A stretch of 64,000 nt of DNA, taken from NCBI RefSeq assembly GCF_026151205.1, contig NC_087078.1, forward strand, positions 2,942,175 to 3,006,174, written 5' to 3'. The notes beneath the pieces were generated by a model. That model was not told the origin of the DNA and did not search any database. It saw nothing but the letters and a program-made list of their open reading frames with translations. The DNA comes from Bolinopsis microptera. Taxonomy: Eukaryota; Ctenophora; Tentaculata; Lobata; Bolinopsidae. Every line of letters starts with the position of its first letter. Position 1 is the first letter of the stretch. Made by a program: the position numbers and the translations under genes. This document shows, piece after piece, positions 38,001 to 42,269 of the stretch.

Positions 38001-41000
38001 ATAACTTTTCCAACACAAAATAAAACACAAGTTAACTTGGTAAACAGTTGCTTCCAACGATTAGATCGCCAAACCAAGACTGGATTGTTTTAAAACTGAA
38101 CAAGATAGAATCGCTTGATGCATTTAATCGCTTGATGCATTTTAACGGCAAGACTTTAATTTTAACTTCGTAGGTATGCACGCGGGTGCAATAATAGTTA
38201 AAATTTAAACAAAAGAGGTCAGTTTAGTAAATGATTAAAATAGGTGTTATCATCCACTGCACATTGGACAGGTGGCTGTAAAAAACCAATTTGATTGGCC
38301 ACCGCTAAACATGACCGTGTAAAGCAAAGTGATTGCGTCCTGCTGCCTGGTCAGCTAAATAGTTTTGATATTTGTAAAAATGTCTACGATACCTCTTTAT
38401 AATGGCGTCGGGAAGCCTCTATAGACAAACATTCTTATATTACAGTATTAAAATCGCAGTATAATAACGTTGTGCATTTAAACAATGAAGAGCGAGTATT
38501 GGTCAAATATTTGACTGCCGTTTAACAGTGTTTAACGTGCATTATACATAATAGCAGGAACCCGTCTTTTTGAGGTTCAGTACCGGCGATGTGAATTCCA
38601 AGAATCTCTAGTAAAGTTGATAGCAAGTATAAATTGAGACGGCTACAGATCAGTCAGAGTACCGTCTGTGCAGATATCTTCTTCTTCTTCTTCCTCCTGT
38701 AAATGTGCGAACCCCTGCCTCCTGCTTACCACACTGTGCTTCATTTTGTGGTATCCAGCTGATAACATGGACATTAGTCGGTGGATGAGCTGCTTTAATT
38801 CCATCCGTAGGGCGGGTTTCCCGAGCGTTATTATCAGGGGAACCAGGACAGCAGTAAGCAGCGGTAAAGTGAATTTAACCGTCATCAGCAACGGTTTATA
38901 CTTGGTCAGGAATTTTAATTTATACCTTTTAACGTGAGCTAGAGAGAATACCACTACAAATGCGCTGTTGTAGATCAAGTAGAGCAAGGAAACCAGGAAG
39001 ACGGACAAGTTGGAATGTTGCAGCCAGTTCTCTGTATCTTGTACATACTCAGAACCTACAACATGAGCTTTCTTGTTGGAACAGATTCGTACCATAATGC
39101 AAAGTAGGATTACCAAGCAGGGGAGGGAGTAGTCGAAATGTAGTATAATACCACCTGATATGGACTGCTGTTTGTGATTGTGGGAGAAGTGAACTGCCAC
39201 CCCTTCCCCCGTGTAGCTCACTGCTTTTAGCTTCAACCATTGCTGGAAACAAGAGGAGGTGGAGCTGAGTTGTCTGTTCCAACAGATAACATCACCTACT
39301 GCCAACAAGACTCCTACCAGAGTGATCACCACCAGCACTACCCTCACAACTGTGTAGTTGACCCTGTAGGATGGGGTGAGGATCTGCAGTGTGGTGAGGA
39401 GAGTTAGAACCATGTTGAAGAAGATGGAGCACTGGTAACTGGAGACTCCGAGGGAGAGATAGCTCAGTACTATCCAGGTTGGGACTGGAATGTTGTTATT
39501 TCTCAGACAGGACAGGGAGACTGAGTCCCGGGCTACGTTACTTACTGCTGTCATAACGTTACATACCTGGTGATACGTTGGCTTGTTATTTGTTATTTGT
39601 TGATTTAAGATGATGTTTAACATATGGAATATGAGTGACTTAATCTAAAGCTACGAATTTAGTGCAGTTGGTGGAATGACAGCATCATCTCGTTTTTAAC
39701 TCGGTATACAACGAGTCTTGTTCTTAGTTTTTAGGGCCCATTTTACCTTTAAAAATATGATAAAACTATAAAACAACTCACAGATATAAGCATTAACAAG
39801 ATGGAGGAATAGCGAGATCTTTCTTTGTAGAGATGATTTATTACCTGTCCAAGAATTCTGTACTAGTGTCAACACAACAAGTTTCAACTTTAAAAGTGAT
39901 TCTTCAATACAAATGAATTCTAAAGTGCACCATGTTTTTGACGCAGCCTGATAAGACATACCAAACAGTTAAGAGCGATAGCCAATAGAGCGAGGGTGAG
40001 GTTGATGGGAGCTTGGTAGCTCAGTGCCCCCTGGCGGAAGGGACCTGATGTTATCATGGTCCGGTAACTGAGCTGTGAGGGTCAAGTAGCACACTCCCAA
40101 ACTGAATACTGTTATATAATAAAACAGCGTGTAATGTGCAATGTGTACCGAGGAGTAGCAGACAAAGAAGAAGTTATCAAGTTATTATACTGAATACAAG
40201 TGCGCTCAGTGCGATCTATTGTGTACTCTTTATCAGTAGTTCACAGCAACGTACCGACTGAAGCGCTATTGTTAATAACCGAGAGAGTGAGGTTGCCGTG
40301 CCAAACACAATGTCACTATTAGCCTCTATTCTGCTTAATTCTCTTGAGGAGATATATATACACGTGTTTTACTTCGGTTGGTTGCGAATTATACGGACAT
40401 ATTTGTTTCTTGATTTAAAACCAGATTCTCATCTCTCCTTCAATTTACTCTAATTTCAGTATTCACGAGATAGATATCCAAGTTGACTACACCTCCCTGC
40501 ACAAGAAAGACGCTAATTCAAAGGTTACTTGCTACTTGATTTCGTGGTTATACTGTCAAAGCTATTTTAGAAAGATATAGCTTATGGAGATGGTATTGTC
40601 TCTGGTATCCAATATTAGAAGTTTAATCGAAATTAATTTGCAGCAAATGCAAGTAAAGGGGATATTCCGGGAGCTTGGAGTCACGAGGGAGCTAGGAGAT
40701 CAATCTATAACTCTCAAAGCTGCTTACAGGGAACGCAAACCTAAGGGTAACTTTACATTTTGGTTTTTTGCAAGCTTGATTGTTCGCAGACATTGGAAAT
40801 TTATAACATATTTATGATGTAAATTTGTTGATTATTTCACGGTGTGTGTGTGTGTGTCCTTTCTGATATTTTTAAAATTTCTGACCACCGTTCAGTGGCA
40901 CTGTCAAGACTGAAGAAGCAACAGCAGCCCGATATCAACAGTATCAACTGTCATGTCAACAGTTTCACCTGCATGATACGACCGCACACCTGTCTCACAT

Positions 41001-41315
41001 GTACTGGTGAGTTGAATTTACTTCAATTGTTCACTGTAATTCTTAAATCATCGTATATATCCGTAGTTTTGTAGAGTTTTTTCCAGCCAAAGTTGGTTTT
41101 CAAGATAATATCCAGTCAGATTTATCCTGACCACTTTACACTAGAAAACGGTGCGTATTTATTTAGGTTCCATAATTATCTCAATTACAGTCCGTGTTGA
41201 TGGGGAGGAGTACAAGAACGTGTTGTCTCTCTACGTCTTCCCCCTGTGGAGCCCTAACCATAACTTTATACCACTCCTTGTCTCGTCTCCTGCTACTGCG
41301 GGTGTACTCTGTTAA
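13994..41315 (+). CDS. PACS: PACS-family sorting adaptor (phosphofurin acidic cluster sorting protein), 15 exons, 5' partial
   Basis: Exons: 13994-14072, 24282-24434, 24870-24985, 26919-27053, 28516-28711, 31303-31428, 34605-34708, 35212-35363, 37113-37222, 37637-37701, 37833-37946, 40460-40523, 40644-40746, 40896-41006, 41191-41315. All 14 junctions keep phase and the joined frame (about 583 codons) has no stop until TAA at 41313. Family hallmarks in order: acidic linker (STEEDELFYPSD), basic KKFNALLRKMKL, acidic DSDDSVHSDSDSV followed by GTLPKPHLRPYF, then the C-terminal domain with VKLAVIGDLSSTNVIL, NFQFIFIPTDPNNPISRYVS, SVDESY, DIQVDYTSL, KKDANSK, VDGEEYKNV and a short tail. PACS proteins are cytosolic connectors that link acidic-cluster cargo to AP-1/AP-3 and COPI and act at TGN/endosomes and ER-mitochondria contacts. 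The N-terminal furin-binding region is not in this window. Introns 1 and 11 host antisense receptor genes; introns 3, 4 and 8 carry duplicated splice sites. Confidence 0.92.
14073..14700. other. 5' part of PACS intron 1; no further gene
   Basis: AT-rich unique sequence between exon A and the end of the receptor gene. It contains only the putative receptor poly(A) signal. A short frame running on from exon A into the intron is read-through. Confidence 0.5.
14709..15776 (-). CDS. Class A (rhodopsin-like) GPCR with degenerate DRY motif
   Basis: Intronless 355-residue frame. I chose the Met at 15,774-15,776 because it is preceded on the minus strand by a TTTACAG acceptor-like site and by residues that do not look like receptor; the frame itself stays open to 15,932. 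Features: N-glycosylation site NNTT at 4-7; TM1 about 50-74 with GN at 66-67; TM2 with LAASD at 93-97; TM3 from conserved Cys123; Cys205 as disulfide partner; TM6 SYLP at 269-272 in place of CWxP; TM7 NPLIY at 311-315; basic tail (RKRRRIGRR). The DRY box position reads SKL before SSLIFPL, so both Asp and Arg are missing. A minus-strand AATAAA at 14,617-14,622 could be its poly(A) signal. It lies antisense in PACS intron 1. The ligand is unknown. Confidence 0.88.
   Translation of the reverse strand: MEGNNTTVFRSHIPNLFSTAFQMEDTTQANHLPSDASFWFHHPLTTPEQAVLVTWTLVVALIAVTGNTFILVSSIRYNAIRLDRISIILIRNLAASDLVYGLYIMTTPVLIITQTNVYGDLACYILSTLSHFLMGTSCIFLSALMASKLSSLIFPLHSNMRRYRRGRHISYGIWILMMVFITVTLAAALIPGNFTVVYSSASFKCFTEFYQKGPLRIVAPMVAIIFFLVPLLVILVTTVWIICYVAKVRGIHRQAVITLMAISAAFVLSYLPTGVFYLLEEVLDEDAKSAYWFSALFRFSLQAANVNFMVNPLIYLLTIKSFAGYTKMLTGKFSVKFNRKRRRIGRRVVTLFSTS
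15949..15977. repeat. Poly-G run
   Basis: An almost uninterrupted run of about 28 G, upstream of the receptor gene on its own strand. Long G runs recur in this gene region (29,988; 37,586). Confidence 0.9.
15978..16702. repeat. AT-rich stretch with imperfect repeats
   Basis: The phrases GAGTATTTTTGA, CAAAATTCTCA and GGCGAAAATGG recur imperfectly between 15,990 and 16,260, suggesting a degenerate tandem repeat. From 16,450 to 16,660 CG-rich islands (GCGCGCGCCC) alternate with AT-rich DNA. No coding signal was found before 16,703. Confidence 0.4.
16703..18106 (+). pseudogene. C-terminal part of an RLE-type non-LTR retrotransposon protein (5'-truncated)
   Basis: The frame is open from 16,703 (TAA just before) to TAA at 18,104-18,106, about 467 codons, with no believable start; an internal GTG at 16,805 is not a start. 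It begins in the thumb region that follows reverse transcriptase (RHLGAVLGTPEFKDTY, then QPQAAYACFTHG and LPLKNGGMGMPQLE). A zinc-binding cluster follows: CPCGKTFDVNHSLNC. Next come RHNEIRD, a Glu (VEPQLQ), RPDIRARG and FFDVKV, the order found in the restriction-like endonuclease (PD-(D/E)XK) of R2/NeSL-type elements; then HGSFAPLIYSGGMG and a basic C-terminus. The RT palm and fingers are missing, as expected for 5' truncation. The remaining frame is intact, so the insertion is young. It sits in PACS intron 1, sense orientation. Confidence 0.8.
18107..18478. other. 3' UTR of the RLE fragment and start of the next LINE
   Basis: After the stop there is a direct repeat of TGGCAAGAGATTATTT (about 18,173 and 18,191). 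The 5' end of the following APE-type LINE is somewhere in 18,200-18,400; no clear target duplication was seen. Confidence 0.35.
18479..20652 (+). pseudogene. LINE polyprotein, N-terminal part: APE endonuclease and RT fingers/palm
   Basis: The first ATG is at 18,512; the frame is open from upstream of 18,479. Apurinic-type endonuclease motifs in order: FGTWNVLS (Asn), GITETHM (Glu), VVAYAPTEG, LLGDLNAKV, NQIDHICIS, and GSDHYLVRARL (SDH catalytic pair). A basic, coiled linker follows (RPRKKKDRHQ), then RT motifs NHKSPGVDGITNEQL, ENQSGFRQNRSCID and INFVDFKAAFDSID (motif A with the catalytic Asp). The native frame is cut after VNGEVTG by the inserted element; the last residues to the stop at 20,671 are read from that insert. 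Confidence 0.88.
20653..21806. mobile_element. Non-autonomous DNA transposon with CACAGTG ends and 5-bp TSD (Transib/RAG-like)
   Basis: The insert starts CACAGTGGGGCTC and ends in its inverse, GAGCCCCACTGTG, within an otherwise intact LINE, so its borders are exact. The flanks are GGTTG (20,648-20,652) and GGTTG (21,807-21,811). CACAGTG-type ends with 5-bp GC-rich duplications are characteristic of the Transib superfamily, the relatives of RAG1. Similarity of the two ends continues as CATGCTGACATTT, but it is offset by a 10-bp block (GCGTAAAGGG) present only at the left. The 1,154-bp body is AT-rich, with no frame over 93 codons, so it encodes no transposase. Confidence 0.75.
21807..22820 (+). 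pseudogene. LINE polyprotein, C-terminal part: RT catalytic YADD and thumb
   Basis: It resumes in frame after the insert with WFDVNSGTGQGDIQGPP (motif B), DTDYADDMAML (motif C, catalytic Asp pair), YAGLKINAGKTQSM (motif D) and FTYLGAIISANG (motif E). The thumb and tail read RWFGHVVRMPEERIPNYLL and GKRSRGRPRKNW, typical of RTE-like elements. No stop interrupts it before 22,820. Clade assignment (RTE, RTE-X, CR1) needs a tree. Confidence 0.88.
22853..24281. other. 3' part of PACS intron 1; no gene seen
   Basis: AT-rich. The phrase GCAGTCTTAAATTAGTCTG occurs twice (about 23,898 and 23,999), a loose 101-bp duplication. CTTACATTACTTCGAC is tandemly doubled near 23,065. No coding or RNA gene was recognised. 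Confidence 0.5.
24282..24434 (+). CDS. PACS: PACS exon B, basic KKFNALLRKMKL motif
   Basis: Acceptor CTGTTTCAG, donor TTTTgtaagt; phase 0 at both ends. It encodes EDLDSEGEERTKKK and KKFNALLRKMKLND, which match the family motif of the type FKQKFIALLKRF. A weaker in-frame donor (GAGgtcggt at 24,426) would drop three codons. Confidence 0.85.
24435..24869. other. PACS intron 2
   Basis: Unique AT-rich sequence between gtaagt and CTTGTTCAG. Near the acceptor, GATTTACTGG...CCAGTAAATC forms a small inverted repeat (about 24,818-24,845). Confidence 0.5.
24870..24985 (+). CDS. PACS: PACS exon C, acidic cluster and GTLPKPHL
   Basis: Acceptor CTTGTTCAG, donor CTTCGgtaagt; phase 0 in, phase 2 out. It encodes MRDDSDDSVHSDSDSVGTLP then KPHL. 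In the family an acidic serine-rich cluster directly precedes STPKPKLRPYF. The last 28 or so bases and the donor are repeated four more times downstream. Confidence 0.9.
24950..25163 (+). repeat. Splice-donor array: 41-bp unit, five gtaagt sites
   Basis: The end of exon C (TTGGCACCCTGCCAAAACCT then CATCTTCG) plus the donor is followed by four more copies. Donors GTAAGTAGTAG start at 24,986, 25,027, 25,068, 25,109 and 25,150, exactly 41 bp apart. Use of any downstream donor would read CGG TAA at once, so only the first is productive. A partial sixth copy fades out after 25,163. Confidence 0.92.
25164..26405. other. Body of PACS intron 3; no gene recognised
   Basis: A box-B-like GTTCGAATCCC on the minus strand near 26,014 hints at a degenerate tRNA-derived SINE, but no box A is convincing. 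The 78-codon minus-strand frame at 25,686-25,922 has no recognisable motif. Confidence 0.4.
26430..26935 (+). repeat. Splice-acceptor array: 57-bp unit, nine acceptors
   Basis: The unit consists of the intron end (CAAAACACAATGTCATGACC, then CCTGTAAATCTTCAG) and the first 22 bases of exon D (GCCCTACTTCACTGCTGACT TT). Acceptor boundaries fall at 26,463, 26,520, 26,577, 26,634, 26,691, 26,748, 26,805, 26,862 and 26,919, strictly 57 bp apart. If one of the first eight were used without later removal, the PACS frame would reach TGA (in GTCATGACC) within 12-13 codons. The period is divisible by three, which opens a 194-codon shadow frame (TFKTQCHDPCKSSGPTSLL repeats). Confidence 0.93.
26919..27053 (+). 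CDS. PACS: PACS exon D, RPYF and acidic serine-rich segment
   Basis: Uses the last of nine tandem acceptors (AATCTTCAG). It completes the Arg codon from exon C to give LRPYFTADFDRDSDKESSTD; it ends CGCGGgtaatt in phase 2. An overlapping 194-codon frame through the repeats is a shadow created by the 57-bp period. Confidence 0.85.
27054..27404. other. 5' part of PACS intron 4
   Basis: AT-rich unique sequence; no feature recognised. Confidence 0.4.
27405..28543 (+). repeat. Splice-acceptor array: 46-58-bp unit, 23 acceptors with C-tracts
   Basis: Each unit has a run of 6-14 C, TCAG, then 28 bases copied from the start of exon E (AAGCAGCATGCTCGGCAGCC, CAGTCTCA), then TTACATTAA. There are 23 units including the real exon start at 28,516; the C-run length varies. 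Every unit is therefore a complete polypyrimidine-AG acceptor. From each of the first 22, the PACS frame reaches TAA (CAT TAA or TCA TAA) inside the unit. Blocks of units repeat as groups, for example the TGCTTGG variant near 28,074 and 28,322, which shows higher-order amplification. Confidence 0.93.
28516..28711 (+). CDS. PACS: PACS exon E, low-complexity Ser/Pro linker
   Basis: Uses the last of 23 tandem acceptors (CCTCCTCAG), donor GATgtgagt. It encodes GSSMLGSPVSGAQRPSTRTS and continues to TRMGSFD. Entry in phase 2 and exit in phase 0 agree with both neighbours. This is the variable, phosphorylation-rich linker of the family, so homology is weak and the call rests on phase, splice sites and position. 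Confidence 0.8.
28722..28832 (+). repeat. G-rich duplication just inside intron 5
   Basis: Two copies of a block with a long G run followed by CAGGGGGAATGTTGATATTA and GTGAGGTTACTGAGTATAG. G runs of 10-15 lie at about 28,730 and 28,782. They are complementary to the C-tracts of the array upstream of the same exon. Confidence 0.8.
29510..29595. repeat. Short tandem repeat TTAGTCC(T)TTTAGCAC
   Basis: Five imperfect copies of a 15-17-base unit. Confidence 0.7.
29988..30080. repeat. G-run/C-run hairpin next to a 25-bp stem-loop
   Basis: A run of about 13 G, then GATCATGTTC, then about 15 C, which can fold on itself. Immediately after, TAAATGCCCACTTAATTTTA with AACCG pairs with CGGTTTGAAATTAAGTGGGC plus ATTTA around a TCA loop (30,028-30,080; one G-T wobble). 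The outer TTTTAAATGCCC also occurs before the G run (about 29,970), so part of the stem is duplicated on the left. Confidence 0.85.
30450..30645. repeat. Inverted repeat, MITE-like
   Basis: TACCAGGTG and AATAACAAAATAATTGCCAT (30,451-30,500) are mirrored by ATGGCAATTATTTTGTTAT and GCACCTGGTA (30,597-30,637). Internal sequence is AT-rich; no target duplication was identified. Confidence 0.55.
31303..31428 (+). CDS. PACS: PACS exon F, start of C-terminal domain
   Basis: Acceptor CACCACCAG, donor CATgtgagt; phase 0 at both ends. It encodes GHNIIDQLDVIFNKGDTASL and AVPETIVLAY, comparable to the family segment with YDQLNQIL and LPENVILV. Confidence 0.88.
31429..32460. other. 5' part of PACS intron 6; no gene
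   Basis: It starts with GAAATGAAAATG microsatellite-like DNA, then AT-rich unique sequence. Nothing coding was recognised. Confidence 0.45.
32469..32735 (-). pseudogene. C-terminal fragment of a non-LTR retrotransposon
   Basis: The minus-strand frame reads VPKARWKLLGHILRSADDSP then AALALKFAV, GRVGAHRKNLFKIIVNDL and ADDRVAWRNKF, ending in a stop at 32,469. The order (KxRWxLLGHILR, RGRPR-like basic stretch, ADDRVxWR) is the usual C-terminal tail of cnidarian-type LINE polyproteins. Only about 90 codons survive. It is antisense to PACS in intron 6. Confidence 0.7.
33210..34562. mobile_element. TIR element of 1,353 bp with probable TA target duplication
   Basis: The first roughly 135 bp (GTTAGGGAGGGTATGTAATG...) are repeated inverted at the right end (about 34,420-34,562) with only minor changes, including GCCTAAACTAAAGGATTTTT. 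Flanking TA on each side (33,208-33,209 and 34,563-34,564) fits a Tc1/mariner-like TA duplication. No transposase is visible; frames of 75 and 121 codons are reverse images through the TIRs. The core contains two tandem copies of a roughly 178-bp block (33,395-33,700; ATACACCAAAATGTGCCTAA type). It ends 42 bp before PACS exon G. Confidence 0.75.
33395..33705. repeat. Two imperfect 178-bp tandem copies inside the TIR element
   Basis: GGAAGGTCTTAAAGACTATTC...ACAACTTATGAAGCAACATA...CGGAAATATGGCCGAAAAACG is repeated with about ten percent changes; copies begin near 33,400 and 33,571. Confidence 0.75.
34605..34708 (+). CDS. PACS: PACS exon G
   Basis: Acceptor AATTCCTCAG, donor AAATGgttggt; phase 0 in, phase 2 out. 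It encodes MLASNACVFLHTGSDAKVFI and STLVNKMQK, aligned with the family segment ending in LLxRIQRY. The exon starts only 43 bp after the right end of a TIR element. The donor is non-consensus; GTTTTG seven bases on would break phase with exon H. Confidence 0.8.
34893..35116. repeat. 21-bp minisatellite in PACS intron 7
   Basis: About 11 copies of CATCAACCTATCCCTAGCACT with TAGC/TATC/CAGC variants. It ends about 95 bp before the exon H acceptor and provides a pyrimidine- and A-rich region there. The period is a multiple of three, so a minus-strand frame (RDRLMSA repeats) stays open; I do not regard it as coding. Confidence 0.9.
35212..35363 (+). CDS. PACS: PACS exon H, VKLAVIGD core
   Basis: Acceptor CTTCTCCCAG, donor ACAGgtaatg; phase 2 in, phase 1 out. 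It encodes LSPVKLAVIGDLSSTNVILK and WIQNFQFIFIPT, the best-conserved PACS C-terminal segment (VKVAxVG, then a FLIIPLG-like strand). A second donor copy 30 bp downstream adds ten codons in frame. Confidence 0.93.
35351..35404 (+). repeat. Duplicated splice donor of exon H (30-bp unit, 2 copies)
   Basis: TTCATACCTACAGgtaatgc at the exon end is repeated as TTCATACCCACAGgtaatac 30 bp downstream. Both donors are good. Use of the second adds ten codons (GNACVGFIPT) in frame, without a stop. Confidence 0.9.
35410..35777. other. 5' part of PACS intron 8
   Basis: AT-rich unique sequence, no feature recognised. Confidence 0.4.
35778..36347. repeat. 12-bp minisatellite (TTTTATAGAGGT)
   Basis: About 47 copies of a 12-base unit in PACS intron 8, with sparse TATAGTGG, TACAGAGG and TATAAAGG variants and two copies lacking one T. 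Confidence 0.95.
36348..37112. other. 3' part of PACS intron 8; one unassigned frame
   Basis: A frame of 86 codons (36,518-36,778, + strand, no ATG start) contains GRIFSKPKLSISTIVNQKSF and a basic end. I recognise no family. It is followed by CGCGTGATTG and CACGCG motifs that could be the end of an element. Confidence 0.3.
37113..37222 (+). CDS. PACS: PACS exon I, SVDESY segment
   Basis: Acceptor ATTACCTCAG, donor CAGgtacac. It encodes DPNNPISRYVSSVDESYTRL then LDSLSVECETDVLAAYQ, comparable to the family segment with KYLGSVDSKYSSSFLD. A 13-bp tandem repeat starts about 10 bp into the intron. Confidence 0.9.
37232..37530. repeat. 13-bp minisatellite right after the exon I donor
   Basis: About 23 copies of CATCACTAGGGGC/T beginning about 10 bases inside intron 9. 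The repeat contains TAG and is not derived from the exon. Confidence 0.93.
37584..37597. repeat. Poly-G run in intron 9
   Basis: Run of about 13 G, 40 bases upstream of the exon J acceptor region. Confidence 0.85.
37637..37701 (+). CDS. PACS: PACS exon J
   Basis: Acceptor TTTCTTCAG, donor GAgtaagt. It encodes RDAKDIVNLSIGRVLVTQLV NE in two blocks, aligned with the family GRVMQYVNGA segment. Phase 0 in, phase 2 out. Confidence 0.83.
37833..37946 (+). CDS. PACS: PACS exon K
   Basis: Acceptor AATGTTACAG, donor TGCAGgttcat (weak). It encodes TDEDTKQFEVPFLNSVSIVF then NRKSCVNCAEEDDPEK, comparable to the family DEDSYQKFIPFIGVVKVG segment followed by an acidic loop. Confidence 0.83.
37947..38642. 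other. PACS intron 11, part 5' of the nested receptor
   Basis: AT-rich unique sequence with a small duplication (CGCTTGATGCATTTAA at about 38,112 and 38,129). No gene recognised. Confidence 0.45.
38643..39566 (-). CDS. Receptor 2, exon 2 (TM1 end to C-terminus)
   Basis: 924 bp, open throughout. An open extension upstream to 39,623 exists, but it lacks membrane character and is better read as intron. Confidence 0.82.
   Translation of the reverse strand, partial: VCNVMTAVSNVARDSVSLSCLRNNNIPVPTWIVLSYLSLGVSSYQCSIFFNMVLTLLTTLQILTPSYRVNYTVVRVVLVVITLVGVLLAVGDVICWNRQLSSTSSCFQQWLKLKAVSYTGEGVAVHFSHNHKQQSISGGIILHFDYSLPCLVILLCIMVRICSNKKAHVVGSEYVQDTENWLQHSNLSVFLVSLLYLIYNSAFVVVFSLAHVKRYKLKFLTKYKPLLMTVKFTLPLLTAVLVPLIITLGKPALRMELKQLIHRLMSMLSAGYHKMKHSVVSRRQGFAHLQEEEEEEDICTDGTLTDL
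38643..40057 (-). CDS. Seven-transmembrane receptor, two exons, nested antisense in PACS intron 11
   Basis: Exon 1 is 39962-40057 (minus), ATG at 40,055-40,057; exon 2 is 38643-39566, stop TAG. The donor reads TTGgtatgt and the acceptor ATCACCAG, joining in phase 0. The join restores TM1: INLTLALLAIALNCL from exon 1 continues as VCNVMTA in exon 2. Predicted length is 339 residues. TM2/TM3 region: WIVLSYLSLGVSSYQCSIFF then TLLTTLQILTPSYRVN; TM4 VVRVVLVVITLVGVLLAVGD; TM5 SLPCLVILLCIMVRI; TM6 SVFLVSLLYLIYNSAFVVV; TM7 LLTAVLVPLIITLGKPALRM. The C-tail has an acidic run (QEEEEEEDI). No DRY or NPxxY. The SIFFNM...PSYRVN signature resembles divergent rhodopsin-like/chemoreceptor-type GPCRs. The ligand is unknown. 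Confidence 0.8.
39962..40057 (-). CDS. Receptor 2, exon 1 (N-terminus and most of TM1)
   Basis: 96 bp, 32 codons from MITSGPFRQGALSYQAPINL to LNCL. The sequence would read on into the intron as VCLIRLR before a stop, and exon 2 starts with the same GTATGT, so the splice junction sits in a short direct repeat. Confidence 0.75.
40460..40523 (+). CDS. PACS: PACS exon L, DIQVDYTSL
   Basis: Acceptor CTAATTTCAG, donor AAGgttact. It encodes IHEIDIQVDYTSLHKKDANS K, matching the family LQVDYW motif and the following KRDASSK. The long variable loop of vertebrate PACS between exon K and this exon seems to be missing or very short. Confidence 0.88.
40644..40746 (+). CDS. PACS: PACS exon M
   Basis: Acceptor AATTTGCAG, donor AAGGgtaact. 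It encodes MQVKGIFRELGVTRE and SITLKAAYRERKPK, aligned with the family LKSVFRSVQVSRL and MAMTVVTKEKNKK. Confidence 0.86.
40835..40857. repeat. (GT)n microsatellite in PACS intron 13
   Basis: GTGTGTGTGTGTGTG run about 40 bases before the exon N acceptor. Confidence 0.9.
40896..41006 (+). CDS. PACS: PACS exon N
   Basis: Acceptor ACCGTTCAG, donor ACTGgtgagt. It encodes ALSRLKKQQQPDINSINCHV then NSFTCMIRPHTCLTCTG. It aligns with the family [20 protein letters not shown] region; several cysteines here are unusual. Confidence 0.86.
41191..41315 (+). CDS. PACS: PACS terminal exon O
   Basis: Acceptor CTCAATTACAG. It encodes VRVDGEEYKNVLSLYVFPLW then SPNHNFIPLLVSSPATAGVLC and stop TAA. The family ends with a VSIDGVEWSDIKFF segment and a HVKHFPVGLF tail, so this is a natural C-terminus. 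No close AATAAA is visible; one occurs at about 42,094, beyond a MITE. Confidence 0.9.
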
Positions 41316-41795
41316 ATTGCAGGAAGATACTAGACCGGTTGGGGCTGTTCACATATTACGTAAGCCAGCCTAGTATAATAGGGGGAGGGGGTTTGGGGAA
41401 GCTTACTGTCAATTCTACACAATAGCTATTTGTAAAGTGGCTCACGCAGGAGAGGGGGGATATAAAATGGACTAATTATGTGGAATTATGTGATATGCGA
41501 ATTGTGAACGACCGTTTGATCAAAATCTAAGCTCCAATTCTGCGTTATTTGAACTCTATTATTGTAATTTTTATTGAATTTTGTAAATTATGGATTAATT
41601 TGTTGTGTGATGATGCAACTTTAACGTTATTTGAAGGATACTGTAAGTTCAATAACTGACAATAATTGCAATATGCAAGTTACCTAGATACGATTGTTAT
41701 GTTGTAAGTGTAACTATGAACCCTGCATACGTGCTGACTAAACTTTCTATTTTTGAACTTGAATGTTAAAGACTTAAATTATAGCTTCTTATATT
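41316..41795. other. PACS 3' flank
   Basis: 3' untranslated or intergenic DNA, AT-rich with a GGGGGAGGGGG stretch near 41,380. No clear poly(A) signal near the stop codon. Confidence 0.4.
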
Positions 41796-42269
41796 AACGG
41801 GTGATACTCGTAAAATATTTGTTCCGATCCATATTGTTACATATATCCAGGACCGTCGACGAGTCCAACTCGGCGCGCGTCCTGGTAGGTTATAAACCTA
41901 CAACTTCTTATATAATCATAACATGTCTTATGGCCACTGCTCATTGTTATAAATATAATGTCATAGCAGGCGACTTACTCATTGCAGACAAAACTAAACT
42001 ATTTTGATCCGAAGATTTTTGAAAATAATGAGATAACACCTAAAGATTTGATTAACATTTTGATTTTATCTAAGCTGATCATGATTAGAACAAATAAAGT
42101 AGTTTTCATTCGACAGCGCGTAATATCAACAAGATTTCATTGCTTAGCAGTCATATTGTAAATATAACCGGATGTTTTGTAGGTTTACAACCTACCCTAC
42201 CAGGACGCGCGCCGAGTTGGACTCGTCGACGGTATGGAACAGATATTTTACGAGTATCACCCGTTAACC
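41795..42269. mobile_element. MITE with long TIRs and TTAA at both ends
   Basis: The left end TTAACGGGTGATACTCG... is mirrored by ...CGAGTATCACCCGTTAA on the right. The inverted similarity runs about 110 bp each side and includes GACGAGTCCAACTCGGCGCG and CGTCCTGGTAGG. TTAA at both borders suggests a TTAA target duplication, as in piggyBac or Kolobok elements. No coding capacity. Related copies occur at 49,282-51,157 (split) and 52,506-52,575. Confidence 0.75.

Noticed and set aside
13994-41315. Idea that the PACS exons belong to several small genes
   Set aside because: Homology to one family runs in order and all 14 junctions keep phase, which would be very unlikely by chance.
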